64,000 nt of DNA, from the NCBI GenBank assembly GCA_019096065.1, contig JAGUCH010000008.1:5275001-5339000 (forward strand), in the 5' to 3' direction. The notes under the pieces were generated by a model that saw only the letters and a list, made by a program, of their open reading frames with translations, ran no database searches and was not told the DNA's origin. This DNA is from Paracyclopina nana (Eukaryota > Arthropoda > Copepoda > Cyclopoida > Cyclopettidae). Below are positions 1 through 12,320 of the stretch, in pieces (the first letter of the stretch is position 1; every line of letters begins with the position of its first letter). A program made the translations under genes and the position numbers.

Positions 1-2772
1 TTGCTCTCAAGTAAGTTTTAAAATCTTAGGCTTATGATTGTCGATTGGTTTTAAAAATGCTTGTTATTTCAGGATTGTGAGGTTAAAGTGAAATCTGACA
101 CTTCTAAATCGCTTAATACTAGAAGAAATGTGACCTTGGTAGCAACCTGCTCATGTGTTGAAGGTTATGTTCTTGAGGCAAAGAAAACGTGCAAAGCTAT
201 TGGAGAAAATGCCACATTGATGGTCGCTAATGAAAACACTTTGAGAACCATTTTCCCCTATGTCTACACAAAAATGGTCGATTTGCATAGTGGTAATCCT
301 GATTCTGCCAAAATAACAGCTTTGGAGGCTTTTTTCCTTGACGAGAGTCCGTATGTGGTATGGAGTGTGAAGGAGGAGAAAACTATCTATTTGCAAAAAT
401 TAAGAGGTGAAAGCTCAACTTTGGTGACCAATGTCACGCAGCCTCGTGGCCTTGCTGTGGACTGGCTCTCTGGCAACCTCTACTACATCAGTGACAGAAA
501 CATCATAAGTGTTGTAAAGATCCTGGACTCCAATATGAAGAGAAGCAATATTTTGTCTAGTGATGACCTAGAGGACCCTCAAGATATTGTGGTGGATCCC
601 TTTTCTGGAAGAATGTTCATATCCGACCACGGGACAAATCCCAAGATTTTAAAGGCCAATCTTGATGGATCTGGACTTCGATCTTTGGTCGAGGCCAAAA
701 TTATGTGGCCATCGAGCTTGACCATTGATTATCCTAACGCAAGACTTTATTGGAGTGATTTGAAGGCCAGGTCCATTGATTCTATTGGGCTTGATGCCAA
801 GCTTCGCAAAACCATTCGAAAGCTCCACCCTAAAGAGGGACGTCCAGACAAAATTGACGTGTTTGAGAATTATGTCTACTTCACGAGCTTTCAGCACAAC
901 AAGATCTACAAGATGAACAAATTTGGCCGAGGAAATATTAGTGAGATTGCTGAAGAGGTGACCAGAATTAGTGACATTGCAATAGTCCATATACACAAGT
1001 TCAAGGCTTACAAAGCATCTGTTGATCACTTGAATCCATGCCTGGACAATGGGCCTTGCAAAGGCCATATGCCCAACTCGTTTTGTGTCATTCATCCTCT
1101 GAGCCAAGAGAATGGGGAAATATCAGCTAAATGTATTTGCACCGAAGGATATGAAGATATTGGCAGAAATGGCAGTTGCTCTTTAGTCTATGGGCAGACT
1201 AGAAGTGAAGGCTGTGCTAATGTGGACTGTCACAAGGGCCTTTGCAAGAATGATGAGGTGTCTGGCAGGCCATTTTGTGACTGTGTTGATCCCATGTATG
1301 ATGGGGAATTTTGTGACCATTACATTTGTGCTGGATACTGTCAAAATGGTGGCATGTGCTTTCCTTTTGGCAACGCCCTCAAGTGCAGCTGTAGGAAAGG
1401 CTTTGAGGGGGAAAGGTGTGAAATTAAGAGCTCCAATTGCAGCAAATGCAACAACAATACATGCTCTGTGGATTCGGACACTGGCAAAGCTATCTGCCAT
1501 TGCCAGCCAGGATTCCAGGGTGACCGATGTGACCAGTGCTCAGAGGATGCAGTGTGCCAAAACAATGGCAAATGTGCTCAAGATGAGAATGGATATTTCA
1601 GGTGTAGCTGCGCACCTGGATTCCATGGGCCCGCTTGTCAGCTCAGAATTTGTGACTCTTATGGCCCTTGTCAAAATGGGGGCACCTGTATTGTCAATCG
1701 CAGTGGGCCTGAGTGCCAGTGTCCGATGGCCTTTTATGGGCCTTTCTGTGAGTCGTACGTGTGCGAAAATTACTGCAAACATGGTGGATCTCCCTCTGGG
1801 CATGTCAATTCAGATGGATCCTATCACTGCTTTTGTGAATGCCCACCTGGTACATCTGGACCTAGGTGTGAGAAAGACACGTGTGAAAACCTTCAATGTT
1901 TCCATGGAGGTGTGTGCAAAATCGTCGAAGGTCGTGGAGAGATTTGCAACTGCAGCCTTTTATATACTGGCCTTCAGTGCACAATTCCTATCGATGAGGA
2001 GGATAACCCTTGCAGAAATGTGAAGTGTCAAAATGGTGGCGTTTGCCAGGCAGTGAAATCTTCAACAAAAAAGAAAAATTATCATCCTAAATGTGTGTGC
2101 CCTTTGCATAGAGCTGGCCTTGAGTGCGAAAGGCCAAATATGTGCATTAATAGGTGAGCTAATTAGCTTCTCAAGTAGTCTTACCTTAACGAAGTGTTAT
2201 TGAAATTTGAAATGTGTTTTTCTTTTCTCTTCCTTTGCAGGTGCTTAAATGGAGGACGTTGCGTGTCAACCAAAGAAGGAAATGTTAGCTGTATATGCCC
2301 TCATGGACTAACTGGTCAGAGGTGTGAACATAAAGTTCGCATGCCAGACCACAAAAGCCACGTGGATACTGATGAAGTCAATTCCACAGTGGAATCAATT
2401 GTGACCACAGTTTTGGTCGTTGTTTGTGTTTTGCTCATCTGCGGCGCAGCCCTTTATTTTTACCGCAAAAAGCGCCTTGGATCAGCCTTCAAGCATCGAC
2501 GAATGGCTGAAAATCTGGTGGCCAATAATATAGAATTTTCCAACCAAATGTTCATGCCAGAAGAAGACATTGACGACACAGGAGGTGGCCATGGCAGCAT
2601 CATTTTGAACGAAACCAATAACTTTTCGAATCCTGTGTATGACATGCATCATAATAACACTGAACAAGTGGGACTGTTGCCACCCTCCTCTGATCCGGAT
2701 TTGATTGCTGCCGAAGATTCAGAATCGGTGGATTTGCTGACTGAGAAGCACCGAGGGAATATTTCCCTTTGA
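1..2772 (+). CDS. LRP1: LRP1-like endocytic receptor, C-terminal part (5' end outside window)
   Basis: This is the 3' end of a gene for a large LDL-receptor-related endocytic receptor that binds and internalises extracellular ligands at the cell surface. Visible exons are 1-10, 73-2153 and 2241-2772; the GT-AG introns 11-72 and 2154-2240 keep frame and leave 871 codons after the first intron. Domain order: an EGF-like module, a YWTD-type beta-propeller (repeat cores near residues 130-260, such as LYYISD and LYWSD), then a run of EGF repeats with CxNGGxC signatures. A juxtamembrane stretch follows, then one membrane helix (coded near 2396-2460) and a cytoplasmic tail of about 100 residues. The tail carries FSNPVY, an FxNPxY endocytosis signal, and a late EKHRGN segment in the place where LRP1 has EKRELLG. 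The propeller-EGF-tail order fits LRP1 better than LRP2 or LRP4. The membrane-proximal motif is degenerate (FSNQMF). The gene is convergent with the next minus-strand gene. Confidence 0.88.
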
Positions 2773-3035
2773 TGATGATGACAAAGTTACAAAGCTTAAG
2801 TTGCTGCTGTGATTTGTTACACTGAGAACTGCTTACTACTCTTAATTCATGTGCCAAATGATGACGAAGATATTAGCATCATGCTGACGAGTTTTAACTT
2901 TTAATTTTTGCGCTGTGATTTCTATTATTATCAGTTTTATTATCAGTAATAATCATGTGAAACTTGATCTTCCAATCAATTAACTACATCCTCATAGTTG
3001 TGTCAGTGAAATACATTAACACTAAGAATAATTCT
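2773..3035. other. intergenic space between convergent genes
   Basis: These 263 bases separate the LRP1-like stop codon from the stop of the minus-strand receptor gene and must hold both 3' ends. A minus-strand AATAAA lies near 2936-2941, about 95 bases past the minus-gene stop, and could serve that gene. I saw no clear plus-strand AATAAA. The segment is AT-rich and contains no open reading frame of note. Confidence 0.5.
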
Positions 3036-4113
3036 TTAGAGAACTGATGTCTTGACTTTCTCCACAATGAAGAGGAAAACGTGGCCATTTTCCACAAAGA
3101 AGAGAATTGGCACCAATATGGATCCAGAGGTGAGAAGCATGAAGAATTCTAGTAGTAGCTTTTGCACAACATCCATATGTTTAGCATGGTTTTGAAACAT
3201 AATGAAATGGATAGCAACGTACAAAAATGTGATGTTGAACCAGAAAGCGACCCAAACTTTGAATTTCTTATTTTTGCTAGTGTTATTAAACCTAGGAAAT
3301 GTTGTTCTGTTGACCTCCTCAATAGGTGCCAATTTTCTTTTATGAAAGTAAATCTGCGGCTCCAAGATGAGGCTGATCATCACCAGAAAACCAATGACGG
3401 TATGGAAAATCCTTCAAAAAGAAAAGGGAGTCATTGGGGATATTTTCAGGCGGTCAATTTTCTGTAGACTACCTTATTTTGGGCAATGTTTGGTCCTCTT
3501 CCACTCCAGTGAGGAATCTGTAGAGGAAAGCTTGGCCAGTGTTGCCAAAATTCTGCACCAAACTTAGGAAAGCTCCCAAAAAACAATTAAGAATAAAGAA
3601 AAAGTGGCCAAAGAAGAGCTCATCAAATGGGGGCAATCTTTTCCAAACACAAATAGACAAGTATTTGGTAATCACATATTGCACCACTGAAATGGATGCT
3701 GCTATTGAGCTGAAGCTTTTGGGCACAATGAAAAAAAGAAAAACGAATGTGGCATTCAAGGCTGAATTGCAATACAGCCTAATGGCCATGACAGTACCAG
3801 GAAACAGGTTAATCAAGATAACCTGCATCAGTTGATAGGAATACATTTGATTCAAAATGGTTCTCTTGGCTGGATCTTCTCCATTTTTCTCATACCAAAT
3901 GATCATGCTACACAAAGTGAATGCTGACAATTGGTTAATGACGATAAAAATGATTAGGCTATAACTGAGACCTGGACTGTCTTGAAAAAAGAAAATGTTA
4001 GCTGTGCTTACATTCATATTTATTGGGTAGTCTGGCTTAGCAGGTAGTTCAGATGGTACTAAAATATGAGAACTAGCATTTGAAGTGGGCCTAATTAGAG
4101 GCCAAAAAAACAT
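3036..4113 (-). CDS. seven-transmembrane receptor-like protein (orphan)
   Basis: Two exons, 4113-3473 and 3411-3036, are joined by a 61-base GT-AG intron (codon AG|G). They encode about 339 residues with seven hydrophobic segments. Four are in exon 1 (cores such as SLIIFIVINQLSAF, ATFVFLFFIVP and GHFFFILNCFLGAF) and three in exon 2. The roughly 60-residue N-terminus has N-x-S/T sites and no obvious cleavable signal, as in many GPCR-like receptors. A WKRLPPFDELF stretch lies between segments 3 and 4. Length and topology fit a GPCR or a chemoreceptor-like family, but I see no diagnostic DRY or NPxxY motif and assign no ligand or family. The start is the first ATG (AAAGGATGT); an upstream coding exon cannot be excluded, because AAG|G just before it could also be an acceptor. 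It lies head-to-head with the calpain gene. Confidence 0.72.
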
Positions 4114-4544
4114 CCTTTTTTAGGTATTTGCTAAAATCCAAGAGGCTCGAAAAATGCCAAGATATTTGACTTTTTTTGTTTGTTCAGTGAATTGTATGGT
4201 TGTAGCAAGTTAGCGAAAAATGAATGATGCTGAGTTTTCGGATAATTTTATTGCATAAAATGGGCACTGCATCAATGTGGCGCTACTGTCCTAGCATGTG
4301 TTTACGTGCATGACGTAACTGTCAGCCTGCGTCAGCAGCTAATGCTCAACAGCTCTGCCTTTTTCCTCATCTACTGAAGCTGGCCTTGACTATTTTCTCG
4401 TCAAAACAAAGCATAATATTCAGTGCTAAAAGTTGTATTTAGTCTTTGCCTACTATTACGCAGGAAAAGTGAGCAACGAAAAATTGCTAGTCTATTCTAA
4501 GATATTTATCAATGAGTCACCTTCTTCTTCTGAGAAGATAAGCA
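4114..4544. promoter_or_regulatory. shared upstream region of two divergent genes
   Basis: These 431 bases lie between the start codons of the minus-strand receptor gene and the plus-strand calpain gene, so both promoters are probably here. A CRE-like TGACGTAA lies near 4311-4318, followed by TGCGTCAGCAG, which resembles an AP-1/Maf half-site. An initiator-like TCAGT is at about 4420-4424, 120 bases before the calpain ATG. There is no well-placed TATA box. All site calls come from short motif matches and are weak. Confidence 0.3.
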
Positions 4545-7500
4545 ATGTCAAATCAGCTGCCTTACCCAGTGAATCCTGGAGGATTCGTTCAAAACACACC
4601 AGATATGAGCTCTTCTAGCTTACCTTATCCCACACAAAATCCAGGATATCCACCCCCTGGAACCACAGAACATCCCCTTAATGGTAACCCAGGATATCCC
4701 CCGACAAATATGGGCTACTCTCCCGGTAACCCAAGCTTTCCACCTGTAAGTACTGGAAGCCCAGGTTACCCATCTGGAAGCCCTGGGTACCCACCTGGAA
4801 ATCCTGGGTACCCAATTGGAAACCCAGGATACCCACCAGGAAACCCAGGATACCCGCCAGGAAACTCGGAATACCCAGTTGGCAACCCAGGGTACTTACC
4901 TCAAGGAAACTCAAACTATCCTCCTGTGGGAACTGGAAGCCCTGGTTATCCTCCAGTCAGTCCAGGATATTTGCCTCCGAATCTAGGGTATCCTCCACTT
5001 GGGCCAGGTTACCCCCCTCCTGGAAACCAAGGCAACCCCCAAGGAAACCCAAGACCCAGTTTGGGATATGAAGCAAGCAACCCTGGATACCCACCCATTA
5101 CCCTTGGTTATCCTCCACTGAATCCCACCCAATCTCAAGCCTATTCCATGTATCCTCAAATTCCGGAATCATCAACTTATCCTTCAGCTCCTTCAGATCA
5201 AGGTAAGGCTTTTTAAACATTGCCCCCCTCTCATGTTTATGTTTATTTTTTTTCGTTTTACGCCTCAGAACCTTTTACAAGCCGGGCTAATGTAGAAATG
5301 AACCAAGGTCCAGGGCTTAAGTCTAAGTTAGTCAACTCAGCTTTGAGTTCAGGTAAGAGCAGGAGATTTTCCTTAAGTTGCGTCATACAAAGCGTTGAGG
5401 ACTGCATACATATTAGCAAGTGGTATTCCTTGATGCCTCAAAAAAAAGCTGAAAGTCCTCAAAAATACTAATTTGTAACTCTATCCTTAAGACAATTTTA
5501 TTTTCAAATTCAATTTTTACACATCTGGAAGAGTCGCTTAACATTTACCTATTTGATATTTTCGTAAACAATAAAAATTTCTAATCAATACCTTGTTTAT
5601 AAAACAAATTTTTCAGGCATGAAAATTGCAAAAGATGCTCTGGACAAATCCTCATTGGGAAAATATTTGCCAAAAGACTTGACCAGTTTTTCTGATAATT
5701 TATTGGGAAAAGGGCAAAAAAGCAGCCACGATGCTCCCGACGGGAACTGCTTAGGATCTGGGTCCACATATCCGTCCGGATCTTCAACCAAGCCGATGTC
5801 CGGATCAGTTGGAAAGTTCGCGAACCAAGATTACCATGAGCTAAAGCGTCAGTACAAATCCCGAGGAGTATTATTTGAAGATCCGGAATTCCCAGCTTCC
5901 AACAAATTGCTCGTGGATGACAATAACCAGTTTATAGTCTCCTACTTTGGAAGAACTCGTTTTGAGCAGAATTCCATTGAATGGCTGAGACCCCAAGAGA
6001 TTTGCCAACGCAATCGAATTTCTGCTCGTCCCAAAATGTTTGTGGATCAGGCTGATCGTTTTGACATCAATCAGGGTGAAATTGGCAATTGTTGGTTCCT
6101 TGCTGCAGTGGCAAATTTGGCTGAAAACAAGAGGTGCTTTGATCGAGTGGTGCCACGAGACCAGGATTTTGATTCCCATGATTATGCTGGCATCTTCAGA
6201 TTTCGATTCTGGCGATTTGGATCCTGGCTGGAAATTGTGATTGATGACAGACTACCAACAAGAAATGGCAAATTGATCTATTTGAGATCTGTGGCACCCA
6301 ATGAATTTTGGGGTGCTCTACTTGAGAAAGCTTATGCTAAGTTGCATGGCTCATATCGAGCTCTGGAGGGAGGACTGACAATTGAGGCTGCTGTGGATTT
6401 TACTGGGGGCATACCTGAATTGATTGACTTGGAGAGGTCACCGTACTCAAAGGAGAGGCTATTCTATATCATGACAAAAGCTGACAGTAGAGATGCTTTC
6501 ATGGGTTGTGCCTTAACAGTAAGCAAAGTTTACCTTAATCGGATATTTTCAGTAATTAAATGGTGCATGGCTGTTTGCAATAAGTCTTATAAACAAATTA
6601 TTTCTATGAATTCAAATGGTTATTATTCAAAGAATACGCATTTATCACAATCTAGAAGAATTGTTTCCCTATTAATACTTTTTTTGCTCTTTGACAGAAT
6701 GACTCTAGAAGAGCTCAAGAGGCTCAGAGAAAGGGCCTTCAATCCAGACATGCCTATACTATTACAAAAGTGGTTGAAATCCGATCAAGACATTCCCTTG
6801 GGGGAATCCCTCTGATCAGATTGAGAAACCCACATGGAAATAGCAGAGAATGGAGGGGAGACTGGAGTGATGAGTGAGTAAAGCATTTATTATTTAGCTT
6901 TTACTTCTTCAACATGTGCATGCTCATTTCAGTGACAGAAATTGGAGGCTGATACCTGAGCACAAAAGGAAAGAGCTTGGCCTCACCTTTGAAGATGATG
7001 GGGAGTTCTACATGAGTTTCAGGGACTTTTTGACATACTTTGGGGAATTGGAAATATGCCATTTAGCTCCGGATTCGTATGACTTTCAAGATGCCAACAA
7101 AAGCTTCGAAGTCTTTCACTTTTTTGGCGAGTGGAATTTCGGCCATTCAGCTGGAGGATGTGGAAATGATGGCCACCGTAAGATACAACTTATAAGCTCC
7201 TCACAATTGCCAAATATTCATGATTGTTTTCATCATTGCAGGAGCTTTTGCCACCAATCCTCAATTCTTCATCAACTTGAATGATCCGGATCCTTATGAT
7301 GATGTCAGCCATTGTCCAGTGGTCATTTCACTGATGCAAAGGCAAAACAAGAGGAAATCTGAACATGCCATAGGCTTCAAGATTTTCCAGTGTGATTTGA
7401 CCGCAAAAAAGCTTGATGAAAGGTTCCTCACTTACAACAAATCAGTAATGGAAAAATAAATGAAGGCATTCTGATATTATTCAAATTTTCTAACTTTTCT

Positions 7501-7923
7501 TTCCAGATTGACAGAACTGATACTTTCATCAATCTAAGGGAAGTGAGCAAAAGGATGATATTGCCTGCAGGTCGGTATTGTATTATTCCCTGCACATTTA
7601 AGCAAGGTGAAGAAGGCCACTTTTTGCTTCGTGTCTTTGTTGAGAAGCATTGGGGATCTTCAGAAGGTGGACGTGGCCATGCTGTTAATGATGCCATGGA
7701 TTCTGGAGGAAAATTAAAAGATGTCACAGATGGGCTGGAGAGGTTTGGCATCACTGATCAGAAGAAGTCTGGTGGTGGCAAAAAGGGCATATCTGGATTT
7801 GCACTCAAGCAACTGGAGAAGAATTTCCCCAAGGGGATGAAACAATTGAAGGATTTCTACAAATGGGCCACTACTTCAGAAGATGAGTTCAACTTGCTGA
7901 AAACAATCATGAAAACTATCTAA
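4545..7923 (+). CDS. calpain-type cysteine protease with Pro-Gly-Tyr-rich N-terminus
   Basis: A calcium-dependent intracellular cysteine protease of the calpain family. The exons are 4545-5202, 5269-5352, 5617-6518, 6698-6873, 6933-7177, 7242-7444 and 7507-7923; they total 2685 bases, 894 residues, and all phases match. Residues 1-220 are imperfect PGYPPGN repeats like those in annexin and other lipid-associated proteins. The CysPc domain follows: the active Cys is at about residue 406 (GNCWFLAA), His at 566 (RHAYTITK) and Asn at 592 (RNPHGN), with near-normal calpain spacing. A domain-III (C2-like) segment begins near FINLREVS and includes RYCIIPCTF. The C-terminus is Lys-rich and has no EF-hand loops, so the penta-EF-hand domain of classical calpains is absent. 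The usual RNPWG reads RNPHG. The first ATG (MSNQLPYP) was taken as start. The stop codon overlaps that of the convergent protease gene. Confidence 0.9.
4620..5110 (+). repeat. coding PGYP/PGN tandem repeats in calpain exon 1
   Basis: The exon repeats a unit of about 12-15 bases coding NPGYPPG with many variants (SPGYPSG, NPGYPIG, NSEYPVG, LGYPPL). Repeats are most regular at about 4760-4870. Synonymous differences between copies show that this is an old protein repeat, not a recently expanded microsatellite. Such Pro-Gly-Tyr tracts are flexible and self-associating in other proteins; here that role is an inference. Confidence 0.85.
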
Positions 7924-10900
7924 GAGGAGTAAAACACTGCATTCACATCCATGTCAAAACTGCTTGCATTGAGGTCATTCTTGAACCTTTTGCTTCTATA
8001 GATCTCCTCCAGCTTGATTATTTCCAGAGGAGAGGGAGTTTTTTCCTCCAAAAAGCCCTGGCCTTTCTCACGTATTTTTTTCCTCAATGACTCAGCAAAC
8101 AAAGTGGATTTAGGCTCACAGAGGTTGATTGAGGGTTTAGCATCAGCTATGGTTGCTTCAATCCACTCTAAGTACTTCCAAACTTTGCCAAAAATGGCTG
8201 GCTTGTCCTTCAATCCACATCCATGAGATCGCCTTTAGAGTCCAATGAAAGTTGGCTGTACTACAACTTCTCAATTATTGATAAAGGCTGTTAGACTGAC
8301 CTGGTCACTCCAATGAGAATTGGATCTTTCACGATGTTGGCCATCACCTCAGCTTCAGTGATGTTGGAGTTCTTCAACTTCTTGTTTTTGGACAAGTACA
8401 ATATGTCTTGCTCTGTCAGTCCCAAGTTCTTCTGTTCAGTCACTACAGGAATGAATACTGGACCACCAGAATCCCCCTTTATAAAAAATGTTCATTATTA
8501 ACAAGGATTTAGCTAAATTCCCTTTAAAAGTCAACTCAATGCTTAGAGAACGATTCAATTTTAGTTTTTCTCAGTAAAGTGCTCTTACTGTACTTTCTAA
8601 CTGTTAATAAGTGAATTTTGAGGTCATCATTAGGGTTAAAATATTTTTTTTACCCCACAAATGGAAGTGCCCATGTTCATGCCGCCAATGTAAGTCAGGT
8701 TGGACCAGTGATACAAGGGGTCGACTTCCTCAATATTGTCTTCATTTTTGAGCTTGAATCGCCTCCTTTCCTCATTGATCAGGGCTCCCCCACAAAACTC
8801 AGTTTCTGTGTTGAGATAGTCCTAGAAAATCCTGGGTTAGGCTTGTTAACACTCTCGATATGCATTGCATGGCGTTCCTACCCCTAATAACTCTTTGCAT
8901 CTTTGTTCAGACAAATAAGCCATTAATCCCAATCCGGAATAAGCCACTGAATAAGTAAATGGCCTATTGAGTGTGGCACATTCATCAGAACAAAAGCCCC
9001 AATTTTTTCCTGGAGATGCAATTGCCATTTCCGCCTGGAATCTGGGGTCACTTTTGTCCTTAATAAAAGAAAGCTGTCAATTAGAAGCTGGAAACATCCA
9101 CCCCACACTAATGCTTACAGTAGCCATGTCAAATCCACAATAATTTGGCTGACCTTTCAGTGCATCTGGATCACATGTTGCACACCATCCATACCTAAAA
9201 TATTTTTTTTGGTGATTGTCATCACTGCAGTTTTTGCTTACTCAGCAAGAGAAAATGGCTCGGTTTGAGTCAAGACTGCGCTGGCTGCGCAATCTCTGGT
9301 GCAATTGTTGGCCTCATCCACAATTTGGTATAAACTAGCATAATGTCCAAATAATTCAGGTCTTCGAAGAAATTACCCAAATCGATATTTTAATTGATTT
9401 TTTGTGAACTGTAGGTACCTATGGACTCCTGGCTCCCATGGGAGTCTCAGCAAATTGTGCAGTGTATTTGAGCCAACAGCTACTAAATTCTCAGTATGCT
9501 TGAATTTTTTAATCCATGCTTCTTCAAACTTTGAGCAAAGGGGCTAAAGTAAGGAAAGTTATATTTCATAACGTTTTGTTCAGAGAATAATTTTACTTGG
9601 TGGAAATCGGGAGGCAAAATGTCAGCACCTAATTTTATGCATTCGGTGTATTCCTTTTCAAAAACTGAACATCTATCATTTGATTCAATGGGAAGCTATT
9701 CTATCCAAGAAAAATAAATGCTGTACTTGAGCAGATATTAAATCATAAGGTTATACACCTAGAGAAGGCTTACATGTACTTTAAAGGGAAATTTGCATTT
9801 TTGCAATGGCGACCTTCCATCCCAAGTTCTACATGTATTTTTCTCATGTGGAATACCAAAGCCAGTCACAAAGGCCTCTTTCATGCGAATTTTCCCCTTG
9901 CTTTTCAAATACCCATATTTTACTTTGTTATCTTCAGCTTCACTTGTCATATTAAGCTCGTAACCAAAAATGTGCTCTTCTCTCGATGGTATGTCACCGT
10001 CGTTCACAATATCAGCTCTCCAACCAGTTGGTAAGCTGTGAGAAAAACCCCATTATTTTATTTTTGTTGGAACAGAAGTATTTTCAGCATCACCTGATGG
10101 GCTTCAAAGCATCTCCGATACATATAGGCCTGCTTAACTTCAAAAGACCAATGTCATCCGTATCCCAATACAAAATACCAACTACCTTAATTGGAAGAGG
10201 AAAATTTGTGATGCATTTATGGTATTAAGAATGTAAGCCTCTACTTTTCCTCGTAATCTGTATTTTGGGTGTAAAAAAGCGGCTTCTACTGAGAACTTGG
10301 CTTGCATTATGTCAGTGAACTTGTAATACCGTCTGGCTGTAATATAAGATGTAAGCAAAAAATGCACTGCATTAATCCATGGCAATTAACGTAAAGCTCA
10401 ATTACATAGCTGTTCGGAATTCAGCCCAATCCAAATGAGATATTTATCTTTAGGGTCATACTAGAAAAAATATGTTTGTACAAATTAGAATACCATATTC
10501 GATGTAATCATTACATCTACTACGTAATTTCCATCTTGCTTTTGAATGCATGGCATGGATGTTCCTGTATTGGTTCTACAAATACAGTGGCCAGCCCTGA
10601 TTTTGGATAAAATGTGCTTTTTAAAGCATTTGTTCCGAGCTATTTTTTTTCTTACGTTAAAACGTATTGAGAGTTTATTAGAGATCCTGTGCACAATGAG
10701 TGCTGTAATGGCGTATCTCCATTGAATTCACTCAATTTTTGCTTGGAATCGTATGATTCAATGTAAGCCAAAAATGGAGGCGCTTCCTTGGCAATTTCAC
10801 TCATGTATTTCCTCTTGAATGCACTATATCCATCATTACCGATGCTTGGTATCAAATCATTGTAAGCTGTTGAGTTATTTTTTCAGTTCCAAATGACAAT

Positions 10901-11195
10901 GATGTGTTTTAGATTTACCAAGAAAAGCTGCAACTGCTGAAATGTTAGAGGTCAAATGTATAACTTCTGGTTTTGCTTCTTCAACTTTTTGTGTCCTTCC
11001 CCTTAAACTTCTTTAAAAAAAAGTAAGATTATAAGTTTAAAATTTTGAATAGAATTTCCACCTGAATGATTTGCTTGCACATTTTGCTTTGGTAGGTGCG
11101 GGAGTTTTGCAAATGGCTTCAAATTCCGCATGAATACAGCTCAAAATACAATCTAACACAATGACAGCCTTCAAGTAATTCATCTTTTTACGCAT
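7920..11195 (-). CDS. secreted trypsin-like serine protease with large insertion
   Basis: A chymotrypsin-fold (S1) protease. The 16 exons are 11195-11062, 11010-10919, 10866-10656, 10596-10494, 10460-10406, 10336-10245, 10185-10094, 10035-9774, 9695-9597, 9543-9419, 9361-9242, 9194-9119, 9058-8882, 8821-8654, 8476-8301 and 8232-7920. They sum to 2295 bases, 764 residues, with every phase compatible. The N-terminus is a signal peptide (core VIVLDCILSCIHA). The triad is intact: His149 in TAGHC, Asp240 in DDIGLLKL, Ser605 in GGDSGGP. The C-terminus (AIFGKVWKYLEWI) resembles the final strand and helix of trypsins. About 280 extra residues, rich in Cys, lie between the VTGFG strand (near 320) and the Ser loop. 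The end of exon 4 is ambiguous (10494 or 10515; both keep frame). Substrate is unknown. Confidence 0.85.
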
Positions 11196-12320
11196 AGCAT
11201 GCTCTAGTTTTTTGTTGTTTACTAAGATTTATAGCTATGTTTAGTAACTGCTACAATGTTTGATGGCTTTTGCATTTCTTTTGTACATCACCAAGTGCAA
11301 ATTACTTTTAGTCTGCCACAAAAGATGCACCAGTCACAGTGAGGGAACATCAACAAAAACCATGAACTAAAAAAAAATCGATTTAAATTGCATACAACAG
11401 GCCACTTTTTGGGTGACTTTTTACAAATAAATTTCCCACAGTGCGCAAGTCTGGACATTAGGGACTCAATGATGCAGTACGCTGCTACTGCTACATAACT
11501 AAGCAGGATTGACCCAATTTGCACGCCCCCTTTTCCCGCAATTTTCTTGCAAATTGTACCTTAGACTATTTTGCTAACTGGCATTAGGCTTGAAGTTTAC
11601 CTTGACACCGCGTAGTAATGTGCTGAGTTAGAGCAAAATTGCATTGATTTTCTCGTCAATGGGTGTGGCTTTGGCCAATTTTAAGGACAAATTAAGCAAG
11701 CCTAGTACATTTGCACAATGCATCTACTGTATTCAATATACAGGTGCCCTCATTTTAAAAGCCTTTTCTTAAAAGTAGGCTAACTAGGGCACATGCAGGA
11801 GTAAAAATATTGCAAAAAATTGCAATTTCAGGCGTACGATGATCTAAAAATACAAGATGCCAACAATTTATTCCCAAATTCTAGTATGCCATGAATACAG
11901 AAAGTGACCTCGATATTTATCAAGTCTTATATGGCAATTAGGCAAATGAGGGTGCGAGAAATTGGAAGTTCACCAATCACCATAATGGCAAAATTGCCCT
12001 CAGGTGCTTCCCCCCTCTTAAGAAACGTCGTGTTGTGATGCTTACATCATAAAGGGCTCAGATCAATTAGAAAGCTGCGAAAAAAAGTCATGTCATCGCC
12101 AATTGTGCCTCAGTAGTGTCGAGGTCTGAATTCTTGATGAGGAGGGAAAAATAATGGGAGATTAGTGACAGCTGCCCTTGTTAGCTCAGATTAACACCCT
12201 GGCTTTCTCAGTAATCAAGTCATCTAGAATACAGACAGGATACATCAAAAGTACTAGATCCTAAAAAAAGATTCCAAGCTTAATATTAAGCGAAAAAAAA
12301 CAACAATCCATCATTTTGGC
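11196..12320. other. non-coding upstream region of the protease gene
   Basis: No exon-like ORF was found here on either strand. The segment contains the presumed promoter of the minus-strand protease, with no well-placed TATA box recognised. Short ORFs of fewer than 80 codons look like chance. The DNA becomes increasingly AT-rich towards 12 kb. Confidence 0.5.

Noticed and set aside
1190-2023. Plus-strand 277-codon ORF overlapping LRP1
   Set aside because: It is an out-of-frame shadow of the EGF repeats; its residues show no domain pattern.
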